Source: Thermohalobaculum sp963700775 (GTDB taxonomy: Bacteria; Pseudomonadota; Alphaproteobacteria; Rhodobacterales; Rhodobacteraceae). Taken from it: 64,000 nt of DNA. A model generated the notes under the pieces. It was given only the letters and a program-made list of their open reading frames with translations. It had not been told where the DNA came from and did not search any database. Shown here piece by piece: positions 10,190-19,049 of this stretch. The stretch covers positions 1 through 64,000 of the forward strand of contig CAVOYU010000013.1 in NCBI GenBank assembly GCA_963700775.1, given 5' to 3'. The number at the start of each line of letters is the position of its first letter. Position 1 is the stretch's first letter. The position numbers were made by a program, and so were the translations under genes.

Positions 10190-11601
10190 GTCAAGTCCGA
10201 GAACTGCTGGAAAAATCGGCGGGGTTTTTCCGGGCTGAGAGGGGTGCTGGGGTTACGATTTCGGCTTCGTACTCCTGATCCAGTTCTTTTCTGACAGCGG
10301 CCATCTGGCGGCGCTCGAAGTCGGTGATCTTGACCGCCCGCCAGCGTTCGGCGGCGCGGATCATGGCGCCGAACATCAGCTTCAGGACGGGCTTCTCGCC
10401 GAAGGCGTTGGGAATGATCTTGAGGCGGCGGCGCTCCTCGACGAACAGGCGCTCGAGCAGGTTGGTGGTGCGGATGGCGCGGCGATGGGTGACCGGCATC
10501 CTGAGATGGGCGATGCAGGCCTCGAAGTCATCCTGGAAGCAGGCCACTGCTGAGGGAAACTCCTTCTCGTAGTCGGCGACGACGCCGGCGGCCAGGTCGC
10601 GGGCGATGGCCCGGCTCGGCGCCTGGTAGGCGGCCTGGAAGCGGGCCTTCAGCTCCGGCCACTGGTCCTCCGGCACCTTGGCGGCGAGGTTGCGCATCCG
10701 GTGCGCCAGGCAGCGCTGGCGGGCCGAGCGCGGGAAGCAGGTCTCGATCGCCTTGATGATCCCCGGCGCCCCATCCGAGACCACCAAGAGCGGGTCGCCA
10801 AGCCCGCGGGCACGCATGTCCTGGAAGAATGCCGTCACCGTCTCGGCGTCTTCCTTCGACCCCGCCATCAGCGCCAGCAGCACCTTCGCCCCGGTCACCG
10901 TGAAGCCCCAGGCTGCCATCACCGGCTCGCGCCGCTGGCCAGGCCGGATGCGCTCGGCGATGCCGTCGACGAACAGGTAGACGATGTCGTATTCGCCGAG
11001 GTCGCGGGCGGCGAAGTCCTGGTAGTCGGCCCAGAGCTGCTCGCCGAGCTCGGAGACGGCGGTGCGCGACAGCAGCAGCCGGCCCCTCTCGTCCCGGAAG
11101 GCGTCCTCGATGTCGCGCACCGACAGGCCGCGGGCCAGCAGCTCCACGGCCAGACCCTCCAGCGCCTCGGTCCGGCCCTTCAGGTGGTCGCGGATCTGCG
11201 AGCGGAACGGCGCATCCCGCCCGGCAATCTGCGGCGCCGCGAACTCGATCAAGCCCTCCGCCGTCTTCAGCCGGCCCGGGCGCACCCCGTTGCGGTAGCC
11301 CCGGCCAGGCTCGGCGCCGTGCTCGTAGTAATCCCGGCCGAGCGCATCGCGGCTCTCCGCCTCCAGAGCCTCCTCGACGATCAGCCGCGTCGCCAGCTTC
11401 ACCAGCTCCGACCGGCCGTCGGGTGACGAAAGCCGGCCCTCGATCAGCTCGGAAAGGGATTGGCGCGTGCGCATCGAGCCAGGTATTCTCTTCTCCATGG
11501 GGTGCTCCTCGCTGGCGCCGGCGGCAACCGGCGATGGTGGTGAACCTGCTTCCCAGCAAGGCTGCACCCCAACCAATTTTCCAGCAAGTTTAGGACTTCA
11601 C
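10190..11601 (-). mobile_element. IS256-family insertion sequence, apparently complete
   Basis: A ~1.41-kb element with one transposase gene and imperfect terminal inverted repeats. The left end begins GTCAAGTCC and the right end, read inward, GTGAAGTCC; both share GCTGGAAAA about 20 bases in and GGGG further on. The transposase stop lies within the left repeat. No exact 8-9 bp target duplication could be found at the borders, so the outer ends are approximate. It sits next to an IS3-family remnant. Confidence 0.8.
10191..11498 (-). CDS. IS256-family (mutator) transposase
   Basis: This 435-residue DDE transposase of the Transposase_mut family starts at ATG 11498 (MEKRIPGSMRTRQSLSEL), with GGAG a few bases upstream; a longer frame to 11576 lacks support. 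Family landmarks are visible: VYLFVDGIAERIR (first Asp), LLVVSDGAPGIIKAIE (second Asp), CLAHRMRNL, and a C-terminal RRAIRTTNLLERLFVEERRR containing the TTN-x-hER signature and the catalytic Glu region. The frame is intact, unlike many host genes in the window, so the element may be active. Confidence 0.93.
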   Translation of the reverse strand: MEKRIPGSMRTRQSLSELIEGRLSSPDGRSELVKLATRLIVEEALEAESRDALGRDYYEHGAEPGRGYRNGVRPGRLKTAEGLIEFAAPQIAGRDAPFRSQIRDHLKGRTEALEGLAVELLARGLSVRDIEDAFRDERGRLLLSRTAVSELGEQLWADYQDFAARDLGEYDIVYLFVDGIAERIRPGQRREPVMAAWGFTVTGAKVLLALMAGSKEDAETVTAFFQDMRARGLGDPLLVVSDGAPGIIKAIETCFPRSARQRCLAHRMRNLAAKVPEDQWPELKARFQAAYQAPSRAIARDLAAGVVADYEKEFPSAVACFQDDFEACIAHLRMPVTHRRAIRTTNLLERLFVEERRRLKIIPNAFGEKPVLKLMFGAMIRAAERWRAVKITDFERRQMAAVRKELDQEYEAEIVTPAPLSARKNPADFSSSSRT

Positions 11602-11685
11602 CCATGTGCTCGCCGAACCAAATGTATAAGCGGCTGACCTGCTCCCCAGATTGTCCCCGCCTGGGCCTGGGGTTTTCCGCCTTTC

Positions 11686-11952
11686 TCAGGCACATGGGCT
11701 AGCAGCGTGCCCCGATTTCATGAGCGCCACAGGGACGTTGTTCCCGATAGCGCCGTATGGGCGTTCCTCATTATAGTCTCTATGCCAAGCCTCCATCTTT
11801 TCGGCTGCATCTGCAAGGCTCAGGAACCAGTGGGCGTTCAGACACTCGGCGCGGAACCTGCCGTTAAATGCCTCGATGAAGGCATTCTCGGTCGGCTTGC
11901 CGGGCCGGGAGAAGTCCAGGGTCACGCCGTTGGCGTAAGCCCACAGATCTGA
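11686..11952 (-). pseudogene. IS3-family transposase, C-terminal remnant
   Basis: Only the last ~85 residues of an IS3-family OrfB integrase remain (WAYANGVTLDFSRPGKPTEN, FIEAFNGRFRAECLN, DYNEERPYGAIGN). The DDE catalytic glutamate is the one in NAFIEAFN. The frame is lost upstream of about 11952 where host-like sequence begins, so the 5' two-thirds of the element are missing. The IS256-family element lies directly downstream. Confidence 0.82.
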
Positions 11953-12026
11953 AAGGGTGCGTGCCCTTCACCAGCCGCAGCGAAGCGGCATCGGGACCGG
12001 CGGGTGCGGGGCACGCTCACTGCGGG

Positions 12027-12734
12027 CTATTCCGGGTTCGCCGTCACCTGGAAATGCCGGCTGCCGTTCCATCTCAGCAGCCACTTCGCGCCGGGGCGGA
12101 CGTTCTGCACGATCTGCGGCTCGAAGGCGACGAGGCAGGTACCCCCCGCCCTGCGCACCGAGGGATAGACCATTCCGGCCCAGCCTTCGCTCCGCAGCGC
12201 GCGCGCCAGCCGCTGGCCGGCGGGGTACCCCACCGCCGGGTCGGGATCGAGGACATCCGCCAGGGGCGGGCGGGTGCGCAGGTCCGGGAACTCGCCGATG
12301 AAATCGGCGAGTAGCGCCTGGTAGGCCATCTCGTCGTGGAAATGGCCGATGAACGCCAGCTCGCGGGTACGGTGGAAGGCGACCTCCTCGATCGCGGTCA
12401 ACGCATCGAAGGCGCAGTACCAGGCGCCCCGGTTGCCGTCGTTGAACCGGTTGCCGCCCGGGCGGGCGGAGCAGAAGGCAGCGTTGACATAGGTGTGGCC
12501 CCACTTGCCGAGCGCCCCTGCCCGGGCCTTGAAGGCAAGCTCGCGCGGATCGAGGTCGGCGAGCCCCGAACGCTCGGCGGTAAGCCGCTCGCTGGTCAGC
12601 CCTTCCAGCGCGGCCAGGGCGGCGAGTTCCGCGTCGCTGTCCACCAGGGGCCGCAGCACCGGAGGCTTGAAGTAGGCGTTGGGAATGAGGCGGGTGGTGG
12701 CCTTCTCGGCAAGGCTCGCGGCAGGAAGCGTCAC
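12027..12734 (-). CDS. RES-domain toxin of a type II toxin-antitoxin pair
   Basis: A 235-residue RES-domain protein (about residues 60-215). The RES fold is related to ADP-ribosyltransferases; characterised members degrade NAD+ or modify host proteins. Family motifs include FCSARPGGNRFNDGNRGAWY, a Glu in TAIEEVAFHR, and a late Ser in MVYPSVRRAGG. GTG start at 12734 chosen because it overlaps the antitoxin stop (GTGA). The gene order, antitoxin first, is typical of RES/Xre loci. The reading frame is intact. Confidence 0.88.
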   Translation of the reverse strand: MTLPAASLAEKATTRLIPNAYFKPPVLRPLVDSDAELAALAALEGLTSERLTAERSGLADLDPRELAFKARAGALGKWGHTYVNAAFCSARPGGNRFNDGNRGAWYCAFDALTAIEEVAFHRTRELAFIGHFHDEMAYQALLADFIGEFPDLRTRPPLADVLDPDPAVGYPAGQRLARALRSEGWAGMVYPSVRRAGGTCLVAFEPQIVQNVRPGAKWLLRWNGSRHFQVTANPE

Positions 12735-13144
12735 ATCCCCCCTCGCAGGGCATCGACATAGGTCCGCGTCCGCAGGATCGCCGGCAGCCCGCCCTCCAGC
12801 ATGTAGGCTACGGGCGGCGCGCCGCCGAACAGCGGACCGGCGTTGGCCAGCTTGACCCAGCGGTCGGCCAGCGGCTCGGAGAAATAGAGATGCAGGCCCT
12901 TGTAGAGGCCGATCAGCGCGCTCAGCCGCAGGAGCTGGTCCTGCGAGATCCGGCCGGACCAGCCGGGCCGCTTCATCCGCGCCCAGGTGCGATCGGTGAC
13001 ATCGGCGAGCTGCGCCGCCTCCTCGTTGGTCAGCGACCAGGCGGCGGCGAGGCGGCGGAACGCCTTCAGGCCGACCTGAACGGGGTCCGGGCCATCGTCG
13101 CGGGAAAGGGCGGCTTGGGTCTCTGCTGTCGCCATTCTTGCCAT
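12731..13144 (-). CDS. Xre/MbcA-ParS-type antitoxin
   Basis: The 137-residue protein carries an Xre-like DNA-binding region (SLTNEEAAQLADVTDRTWAR) and a C-terminal toxin-binding domain of the DUF2384/MbcA-ParS type (ISQDQLLRLSALIGLYKGLH, RWVKLANAGPLFGG, GGLPAILRTRTYVDALRGGM). It is the cognate antitoxin of the RES protein and should repress the operon. ATG 13144 sits inside an AT-rich palindrome with no ribosome-binding site; the ATG nine bases further in is an alternative start. Confidence 0.87.
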   Translation of the reverse strand: MARMATAETQAALSRDDGPDPVQVGLKAFRRLAAAWSLTNEEAAQLADVTDRTWARMKRPGWSGRISQDQLLRLSALIGLYKGLHLYFSEPLADRWVKLANAGPLFGGAPPVAYMLEGGLPAILRTRTYVDALRGGM

Positions 13145-13170
13145 ATGGCATAATATATCAAGTCATATGG
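13141..13170. promoter_or_regulatory. Palindromic pair upstream of the toxin-antitoxin operon
   Basis: Two near-identical 8-mers, CCATATGG (13141-13148) and TCATATGG (13163-13170), each nearly self-complementary, are 22 bases apart with the AT-rich run TAATATATCA between them. The first overlaps the antitoxin start. This has the form of an autorepression operator over the promoter of the pair. Confidence 0.55.
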
Positions 13171-13288
13171 CGGAATTCAACGGGCGCCGTAATGATAGGG
13201 CGGGCGCTTGCGAGCCCACCCGGGAACGCCCCGTTGCGCGCGGCTCATCGAGGCCCCGGCTCAGGGTCGGGGCCTCGGCTGCTTCGGT

Positions 13289-14275
13289 TCAGAGCGCCTT
13301 GTCGGTGATCGCGTGCGTCCACGCTCCCTCGGGCGTCTTGGTGATCACCGGGTCCGAGCCGCCCTTCATCAGGGTGTCGACCGTGCGCTGATAGTCGGCC
13401 TCGTCCAGCGCTCCGTTCGAGCCGGCGGTCAGCTTGGCGATCTCGCCCATCATGCGCTTCTGGTGAGCCTCGGTCTGGGCGCCGGTGGCGTCGTTATCGA
13501 GCACGATCTCGGCGGCGTCGTCCTGGTTCTCCTCGGCCCATTTCCAGCCCTTCATGCTGGCGCGGACGAAGCGGACCATCTTGTCCTCGAAGGCCGGGTC
13601 CTTGAGCTTGTCCTCGAGCACGTAGATGCCGTCCTCGAGCGTCGCGACCCCTTGGTCCTGGTACTTGAACACCACCAGCTGATCGGCCGGGATCCCGGCG
13701 TCGATCACCTGCCAGTACTCGTTGTAGGTCATGGTCGAGATGCAGTCGGCCTGCTTCTGCAGCAGCGGATCGACGTTGAAGCCCTGCTTCAGCACGGTGA
13801 CCCCGCCGGCCGAGCCGTCGGTCGGGATGCCGAGCTGGCTCATCCAGCTCAGGAACGGGTACTCGTTGCCGAAGAACCAGACGCCGAGCGTCTTGCCGCG
13901 GAAATCCTCGGGCGCGGTGATGCCGGTCTCCTTGCGGCAGGTCAGCATCATGCCCGACGACTTGAACGGCTGGGCGATGTTGACGAGCCCGACGCCCTTC
14001 TCGCGGGTCGCCAGCGCCGAGGGCATCCAGTCGAGGATCACGTCGGCGCCGCCGCCGGCCAGCACCTGGGCCGGCGCGATGTCGGGACCGCCGGGCTTGA
14101 TCTCGACGTCAAGCCCCTCTTCCTCGTAGAAGCCCTTGTCCTTGGCCACGTAGTAGCCGGCGAACTGGGCCTGAGTGACCCATTTGAGCTGCAACGTCAC
14201 CTTGTCGGCGGCGCCCGCCTGGGCGGCGGCGAGGGCCATCGCCCCGGCCAGCGCGGTTGCGAGAAGTCGTTTCAT
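13289..14275 (-). CDS. ABC transporter substrate-binding protein, NMT1/THI5-like
   Basis: The 328-residue protein has a signal peptide (MKRLLATALAGAMALAAAQA, cleavage near AGA|AD) and the NMT1/THI5-like fold (VTLQLKWVTQAQFAGYYVAK, then KDKGFYEEEGLDVEIKPGGP). Members bind pyrimidine-like ligands such as hydroxymethylpyrimidine precursors, or riboflavin and similar compounds. It is the last gene of an operon with two permeases, an ATPase, an SDR, a dihydropyrimidinase and an amidohydrolase. A free pyrimidine or dihydropyrimidine ligand is therefore likely; this is inference from context. Confidence 0.85.
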   Translation of the reverse strand: MKRLLATALAGAMALAAAQAGAADKVTLQLKWVTQAQFAGYYVAKDKGFYEEEGLDVEIKPGGPDIAPAQVLAGGGADVILDWMPSALATREKGVGLVNIAQPFKSSGMMLTCRKETGITAPEDFRGKTLGVWFFGNEYPFLSWMSQLGIPTDGSAGGVTVLKQGFNVDPLLQKQADCISTMTYNEYWQVIDAGIPADQLVVFKYQDQGVATLEDGIYVLEDKLKDPAFEDKMVRFVRASMKGWKWAEENQDDAAEIVLDNDATGAQTEAHQKRMMGEIAKLTAGSNGALDEADYQRTVDTLMKGGSDPVITKTPEGAWTHAITDKAL

Positions 14276-14304
14276 TCCGGAACTCCTTGTCGTTTCCTCA
14301 ATCG

Positions 14305-15174
14305 TTAGCGGTCCTGTCCCCGGACCGAGGGATGCCAGAAGGTGACCCGGCGCTCGACCAGCACCACGGCCCCGTAGAAGGCCGAGCCGGCCAGCGCCGC
14401 CACCGCGATCTCCGCCCAGACCATGTCGACGTTCATCCGGCCGACCTCGGTCGAGATCCGGAATCCCATGCCGACGATGGGGGTGCCGAAGAACTCTGCG
14501 ACGATCGCGCCGATCAGCGCAAGGGTCGAGCAGATCTTGAGCGCGTTGAAGATGAAGGGCGCCGCGGCGGGCAGGCGGAGCTTGAACAGCGCCTGCCAGT
14601 AGCCCGCCGCATAGGTGCGCATCAGATCCTTCTGCATGGCGTCCGCCGCCTGCAGCCCCTGCACCGTGTTCACCAGCATCGGGAAGAAGCACATGATGAT
14701 CACGACCGCCGCCTTCGACGGCCAGTCGAAGCCGAACCACATGACCATGATCGGGGCGACGCCGATGATCGGCAATGCCGAGACCAGGTTGCCGATCGGG
14801 AGGAGCCCGCGCTGGAGGAAGGGCGAGCGGTCGATCAGGATGGCGGTCAGGAAGGCCGAACCGCAGCCGAGTGCATACCCGATCAGCACAGCGTGCAGGA
14901 AGGTCTGGCGGAAGTCGGCCCAGAGCATGGGGAGGTTGGAGACGATGCGCCCCCAGATCATGCTCGGCGGGGGCAGCAGCACCGTCGGTACGCCGGCGCC
15001 GCGGGTGATGCCTTCCCACAGCACCAGCAGGGTGACGCCGAAGATCGCCGGCACCGCCAGACGCAGCGCCCGGCGCGCCCCGGCGCCTGCGGGCACCTGG
15101 CGCGCCAGCCGGGCATTGAGCGCCCAGGCGGCAATCCAGAAGCCGAGCGCGCCGAGGACCACGAGCCAGTTCAC
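14305..15174 (-). CDS. ABC transporter permease (BPD family, NMT1-type system)
   Basis: A 289-residue inner-membrane permease with six or more hydrophobic segments and the EAA-type cytoplasmic loop (DLMRTYAAGYWQALFKLRLP). It resembles permeases of ThiX/SsuC-like systems. ATG 15174 overlaps the preceding permease stop (ATGA), showing translational coupling, and the binding-protein gene follows after 29 bases. It should form a heterodimer with the second permease. Confidence 0.88.
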   Translation of the reverse strand: MNWLVVLGALGFWIAAWALNARLARQVPAGAGARRALRLAVPAIFGVTLLVLWEGITRGAGVPTVLLPPPSMIWGRIVSNLPMLWADFRQTFLHAVLIGYALGCGSAFLTAILIDRSPFLQRGLLPIGNLVSALPIIGVAPIMVMWFGFDWPSKAAVVIIMCFFPMLVNTVQGLQAADAMQKDLMRTYAAGYWQALFKLRLPAAAPFIFNALKICSTLALIGAIVAEFFGTPIVGMGFRISTEVGRMNVDMVWAEIAVAALAGSAFYGAVVLVERRVTFWHPSVRGQDR

Positions 15175-16034
15175 GGCTGCATCCCCATCCGCTTCAGCAC
15201 CAACCGGTTCGCGAGCCCGACCAGCGCCACCAGGGTCGCGGCCAGGAAGGCGGCGGCGAAGAGGGCCGACCAGATCTGGATCGTCTGGCCGTAGTAGCTG
15301 CCGGCGAGCAGCCGGGCGCCGAGGCCCGCCACCGCGCCGGTCGGCAGCTCGCCGACGATGGCGCCAACCAGCGAGATGGCGACCGCCACCTTCATCGAGG
15401 TGAAAAGGAACGGCACCGAGGACGGCCAGCGAAGCTTCCAGAAGGTCTGCCAGCGGCTCGCCGAATAGGTGCGCATCAGGTCGAGTTGCAGGGCGTCGGG
15501 CGAGGTCAGGCCCTTCACCATGCCGACGACGACCGGGAAGAACGACAGATAAGCCGAGATCAGCGCCTTTGGCAGCAGCCCCGAGAGCCCGACCGCGTTC
15601 AGCACGACGATGATCATCGGCGCAATGGCGAGGATCGGGATGGTCTGCGAGGCGACCACCCAGGGCATGACGCTCATCTCCATCGCCCGGTTGTGGACGA
15701 TGCCGACGGCGAGAAGGATGCCCATCACCGTGCCGATGGCGAAGCCGAGCAGCGTCGCCGAGAGCGTGACCCAGCCGTGGTAGACCAAGCTCCGCTTCGA
15801 GGTGACCGGCTTGTCGACGGTGGTCGCCCAGAGCTCGTCGGCGACCTGATGTGGGGTCGGCAGCACGGGGCGATCCTGCGCCATGGTGTCGGCGATGAGC
15901 TGGGCGGTGGTCAGCGTGGTCCCGGCCCGCTCGGCCTGGTCGCGCGCCCAGGGGGCGTTGAGGATCACCGCGCCCAGATACCAGAGCGCCAGGATGGCGG
16001 CGAGGACGCTGGCGACGGGGAGGATGCGGGTCAT
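15171..16034 (-). CDS. ABC transporter permease (second subunit, NMT1-type system)
   Basis: A 287-residue permease with an N-terminal membrane anchor (ILPVASVLAAILALWYLGAV), a periplasmic segment (RPVLPTPHQVADELW) and a transmembrane domain including the coupling loop LDLMRTYSASRWQTFWKLR. It differs from its partner mainly in its longer periplasmic N-terminal part. It is four bases from overlapping the next permease and six bases after the ATPase stop. Confidence 0.88.
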   Translation of the reverse strand: MTRILPVASVLAAILALWYLGAVILNAPWARDQAERAGTTLTTAQLIADTMAQDRPVLPTPHQVADELWATTVDKPVTSKRSLVYHGWVTLSATLLGFAIGTVMGILLAVGIVHNRAMEMSVMPWVVASQTIPILAIAPMIIVVLNAVGLSGLLPKALISAYLSFFPVVVGMVKGLTSPDALQLDLMRTYSASRWQTFWKLRWPSSVPFLFTSMKVAVAISLVGAIVGELPTGAVAGLGARLLAGSYYGQTIQIWSALFAAAFLAATLVALVGLANRLVLKRMGMQP

Positions 16035-16040
16035 GCCCGT

Positions 16041-16844
16041 TCAGTCCTCATAGCTGTGCCCCGCGCGCAGACCCTCGCGCACCCGTGCCGCCACGGCGAG
16101 GAACTCCGGGCTCTCGCGGATATCCAGCGGCCGCTCGCGGGGGAGCGGCGAGTCGATGACGTCGGTGACCCGGCCGGGGCGGGGCGACATGACCACGATC
16201 CGGGTCGAGAGGTAGACCGCCTCGGGGATCGAATGGGTGACGAAGCAGACGGTCTTCCCGGTCTTGGCCCAGAGCGCCAGAAGCTGCTCGTTCAGGTGGT
16301 CGCGGACGATCTCGTCCAGCGCCCCGAAGGGCTCGTCCATCAGCAGGAGATCGGCGTCGAAGGCCAGCGCGCGGGCGATCGAGGCCCGCTGCTGCATGCC
16401 GCCCGAGAGCTGCCAGGGGAACTTGCCCTCGAAGCCCGTGAGCCCCACCAGCTCCAGCGTGCGGGCGGCGCGCTCCTGCTGCTCGGCGCGGGAATAGCCC
16501 ATGATCTCGAGCGGGAGCCGGACGTTGCGCAGGATGCTGCGCCAGGGGTAGAGGCCGGCGGCCTGGAAGACATAGCCGTAGGCGCGCTTCAGCCGGGCCT
16601 CGCCGGGGCTGACGCCGTTCACGGTGATCGTGCCCGAGGTCGGCTGCTCGAGGTCTGCGACGACCCGCAGGAAGGTGGTCTTGCCGCAACCCGAGGGGCC
16701 GATGAAGGAGACGAAGTCGCCCTGCCCCACGGCCAGGTCCACGTCCTTCAGCGCATGGACCGGCGCGTCGGCGGTCTGGAACACGAGGTTCAGGCCGCGC
16801 GCCTCGATGACCGGACAGTCTTTCCCCGTCCCCTCCGCCGTCAT
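16041..16844 (-). CDS. ABC transporter ATP-binding protein (NMT1-type system)
   Basis: This 267-residue ATPase shows Walker A (GPSGCGKTTFL), Q-loop region (VFQAAGLYPW), signature LSGGMQQRASIARAL and Walker B (LLLMDEPFGALD). It belongs to the nitrate/sulfonate/taurine/HMP importer group. ATG 16844 overlaps the SDR stop (ATGA), so it is coupled to the upstream enzyme genes. It would energise uptake through the two permeases downstream. Confidence 0.9.
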   Translation of the reverse strand: MTAEGTGKDCPVIEARGLNLVFQTADAPVHALKDVDLAVGQGDFVSFIGPSGCGKTTFLRVVADLEQPTSGTITVNGVSPGEARLKRAYGYVFQAAGLYPWRSILRNVRLPLEIMGYSRAEQQERAARTLELVGLTGFEGKFPWQLSGGMQQRASIARALAFDADLLLMDEPFGALDEIVRDHLNEQLLALWAKTGKTVCFVTHSIPEAVYLSTRIVVMSPRPGRVTDVIDSPLPRERPLDIRESPEFLAVAARVREGLRAGHSYED

Positions 16845-17557
16845 ACCGACCTCGTGATACCACCGTCGACCCGGAGGTTCTGGCCGGTGATGTAGCCCGC
16901 CCCCGGCGAGGCGAGGAAGGAGATCGTGGCGGCGATCTCGCCGACGGTGCCGTAGCGGCCCATCGGGATGCGGGCGCGGGTCTCGTCCTTCTCGGGGAAG
17001 CTGTCGATGAAGCCCGGCAGCACGTTGTTCATCCGCACGTTGTCGGCGGCGTAGCGGTCGGCGAAGAGCTTGGTGTAGGCGGCGAGCCCGGAGCGGAACA
17101 CGCCCGAGGTCGGGAAGGCCGGGTCGGGCTCGAACGCGGCGAAGGTCGAGATGTTGATGATCGCGCCGCCCTTCTGGGCCGCCATCATCGGGGCGACCAG
17201 CCGGGTCGGGCGGACGACGTTCAGGAAGTAGACCTCCATCCCCTCGTGCCACTGCTCGTCGGTTAGATCCAGGATCGGCGCGCGCGGCCCGTGGCCGGCC
17301 GAATTGACCAGCACGTCGATACGGCCCCAGCGGGCCATCGCGGCGTCGACCAGGCGCTTCAGGTCATCGGCGGAGCGGTTCGAGCCGGTAATGCCGATGC
17401 CGCCGAGCTCGTTCGCCAGCGCCTCGCCCCTGCCGGAGGAGGAAAGGATCGCGACGCCGAAGCCGTCCTCGGCCAGCCGCCGGGCCGCCGCGGCGCCCAT
17501 GCCGCTGCCCCCGGCGGTGACGATGGCGACCCGGGTCGCCGGCTCGGTTGCGGACAT
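16841..17557 (-). CDS. Short-chain dehydrogenase/reductase
   Basis: A 238-residue classical SDR. The cofactor motif is TAGGSGMGAAAA near residue 15, followed by NSAGHGP (NNAG-like) and a catalytic region with ISTFAAFE, then AYTKLFADRYA; the usual YxxxK appears as AYTKL, with the Tyr in place and Lys two residues on rather than four, so alignment should be checked. Tail INVDGG-like: NLRVDGG. It lies between dihydropyrimidinase and the ABC genes. In the reductive pyrimidine route it could reduce malonate semialdehyde, as YdfG-type SDRs do; this is inference. Confidence 0.8.
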   Translation of the reverse strand: MSATEPATRVAIVTAGGSGMGAAAARRLAEDGFGVAILSSSGRGEALANELGGIGITGSNRSADDLKRLVDAAMARWGRIDVLVNSAGHGPRAPILDLTDEQWHEGMEVYFLNVVRPTRLVAPMMAAQKGGAIINISTFAAFEPDPAFPTSGVFRSGLAAYTKLFADRYAADNVRMNNVLPGFIDSFPEKDETRARIPMGRYGTVGEIAATISFLASPGAGYITGQNLRVDGGITRSV

Positions 17558-17574
17558 GCCCCCTCCCGCCCTGC

Positions 17575-19030
17575 TCACACGCCGCTGGCCGGGATGCCGG
17601 TCCTCTCGACCCTGCGGGGCGCGGTCAGCTCCTTCCAGGCCGAGAGCGCACGGCTGACGGCGGGGAAGGGCTCGCGGGACACGAACTCGCCATGGCCTTC
17701 CTCGGTCTTCACCGTGCTCTCCTCGATCGCCACCTTGCCTCGGGTCAGCGTGTAGCGCGGCAGGCCCTTGACCTGCTTGCCCTCGAAGACGTTGTAGTCG
17801 ATGGCCGACTGCTGGGACTTGGCCGAGATGGTCTTCTCGCGCTTCGGGTCCCAGACCACGAGATCGGCGTCGCTGCCGACCAGGATCGCGCCCTTTCTCG
17901 GGTAGCAGTTCAGGATCTTGGCGATGTTGGTCGAGGTGACGGCGACGAACTCGTTCATGGTCAGCCGGCCGGTGGCGACCCCGTGGGTCCAGAGCATCGG
18001 CATCCGGTCCTCGAGCCCGCCGGTGCCGTTGGGGATCCTGGTGAAGTCGCCGACGCCGAAGCGCTTCTGCTTGGTGGTGAAGGCGCAATGGTCGGTCGCC
18101 ACCACCTGGAGCGAGCCCGAGGCGAGGCCGGCCCAGAGCGAATCCTGGTGCTTCCTGTTGCGGAACGGGGGCGACATCACCCGGCGGGCGGCGTGGTCCC
18201 AGTCCGGATGCGAGTATTCGCTCTCGTCCAGCGTCAGGTGCTGGATCAGCGGCTCGCCATAGACCCGCTTGCCGTTCTGCCGCGCCCGGCGGATCGCCTC
18301 GTGGGCGTCCTCGCAGGAGGTGTGGACGACGTAGAGGGGCACGCCGGCCATGTCGGCGATCATGATGGCCCGGTTGGTGGCCTCGCCCTCGACCTCGGGC
18401 GGGCGGGAATAGGCGTGCGCCTCCGGGCCGTTGTTGCCCTCGGCGAGCAGGCGCTGCTGGAGGTCGGCGACCACGTCGCCGTTCTCGGCGTGGACCAGCG
18501 GCAGCGCGCCCAGCTCGGCGCAGCGGCGGAACGAGGCGAACATCTCGTCGTCGTTCACCATCAGGGCGCCCTTGTAGGCCATGAAGTGCTTGAAGGTGTT
18601 GATGCCCTTGCTCCTGCACCACCGTCTTCATCTCGTTGAAGACCTGCTCGGACCACCAGGTGATCGCCATGTGGTAGGAGTAGTCGCAGTTCGCCCGGCC
18701 GGACTTGTTGTGCCACATGCCGAGCGCATCGAGCAGGCCCTGCCCCGGCGCCGGCAGGGCGAAGTCGACCACCATGGTGGTGCCGCCGCTCAGCGCCGCG
18801 CGGGTGCCGGACTCGAAGTCGTCGGTCGAGTAGGTGCCCATGAACGGCATCTCGAGATGGGTGTGCGGGTCGATGCCGCCCGGCATGACGTAGCAGCCGG
18901 TCGCGTCGAGCACGGTGCCGCCGGAGAGATTGGGGCCGATGGCGGCAATCTTGCCGTTCTCGATCTGGACGTCGGCCTTGTAGGTCAGGTCGGCGGTGAC
19001 GACGGTGCCGTTCTTGATGGTGGTGGTCAT
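17575..19030 (-). CDS. hydA: Dihydropyrimidinase / D-hydantoinase (one frameshift)
   Basis: With one extra C near 18615 removed this is a ~485-residue amidohydrolase. It opens the ring of 5,6-dihydrouracil and dihydrothymine to N-carbamoyl-beta-amino acids. Visible landmarks: GGIDPHTHLEMPF (metal-binding HxH), INTFKHFMAYKG holding the lysine that is carboxylated to bridge two metals (it reads directly after the shift), LVHAENGD, VVHTSC, YGEPLIQHL, VVATDHCAF (metal Asp) and IPNGTGGLEDR. It follows the M20 enzyme gene, with the GIY-YIG cassette between them. The dihydropyrimidinase role is well supported by the neighbours. Confidence 0.92.
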
Positions 19031-19049
19031 GGGTCGTGTTCCTCGCGCT

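Noticed and set aside
10182..11612. A target duplication around the IS256-family element (TGGGCTCG versus TGTGCTCG)
   Set aside because: The two 8-mers differ at one base and their position would require shifting the right end by several bases away from the matched inverted repeats.
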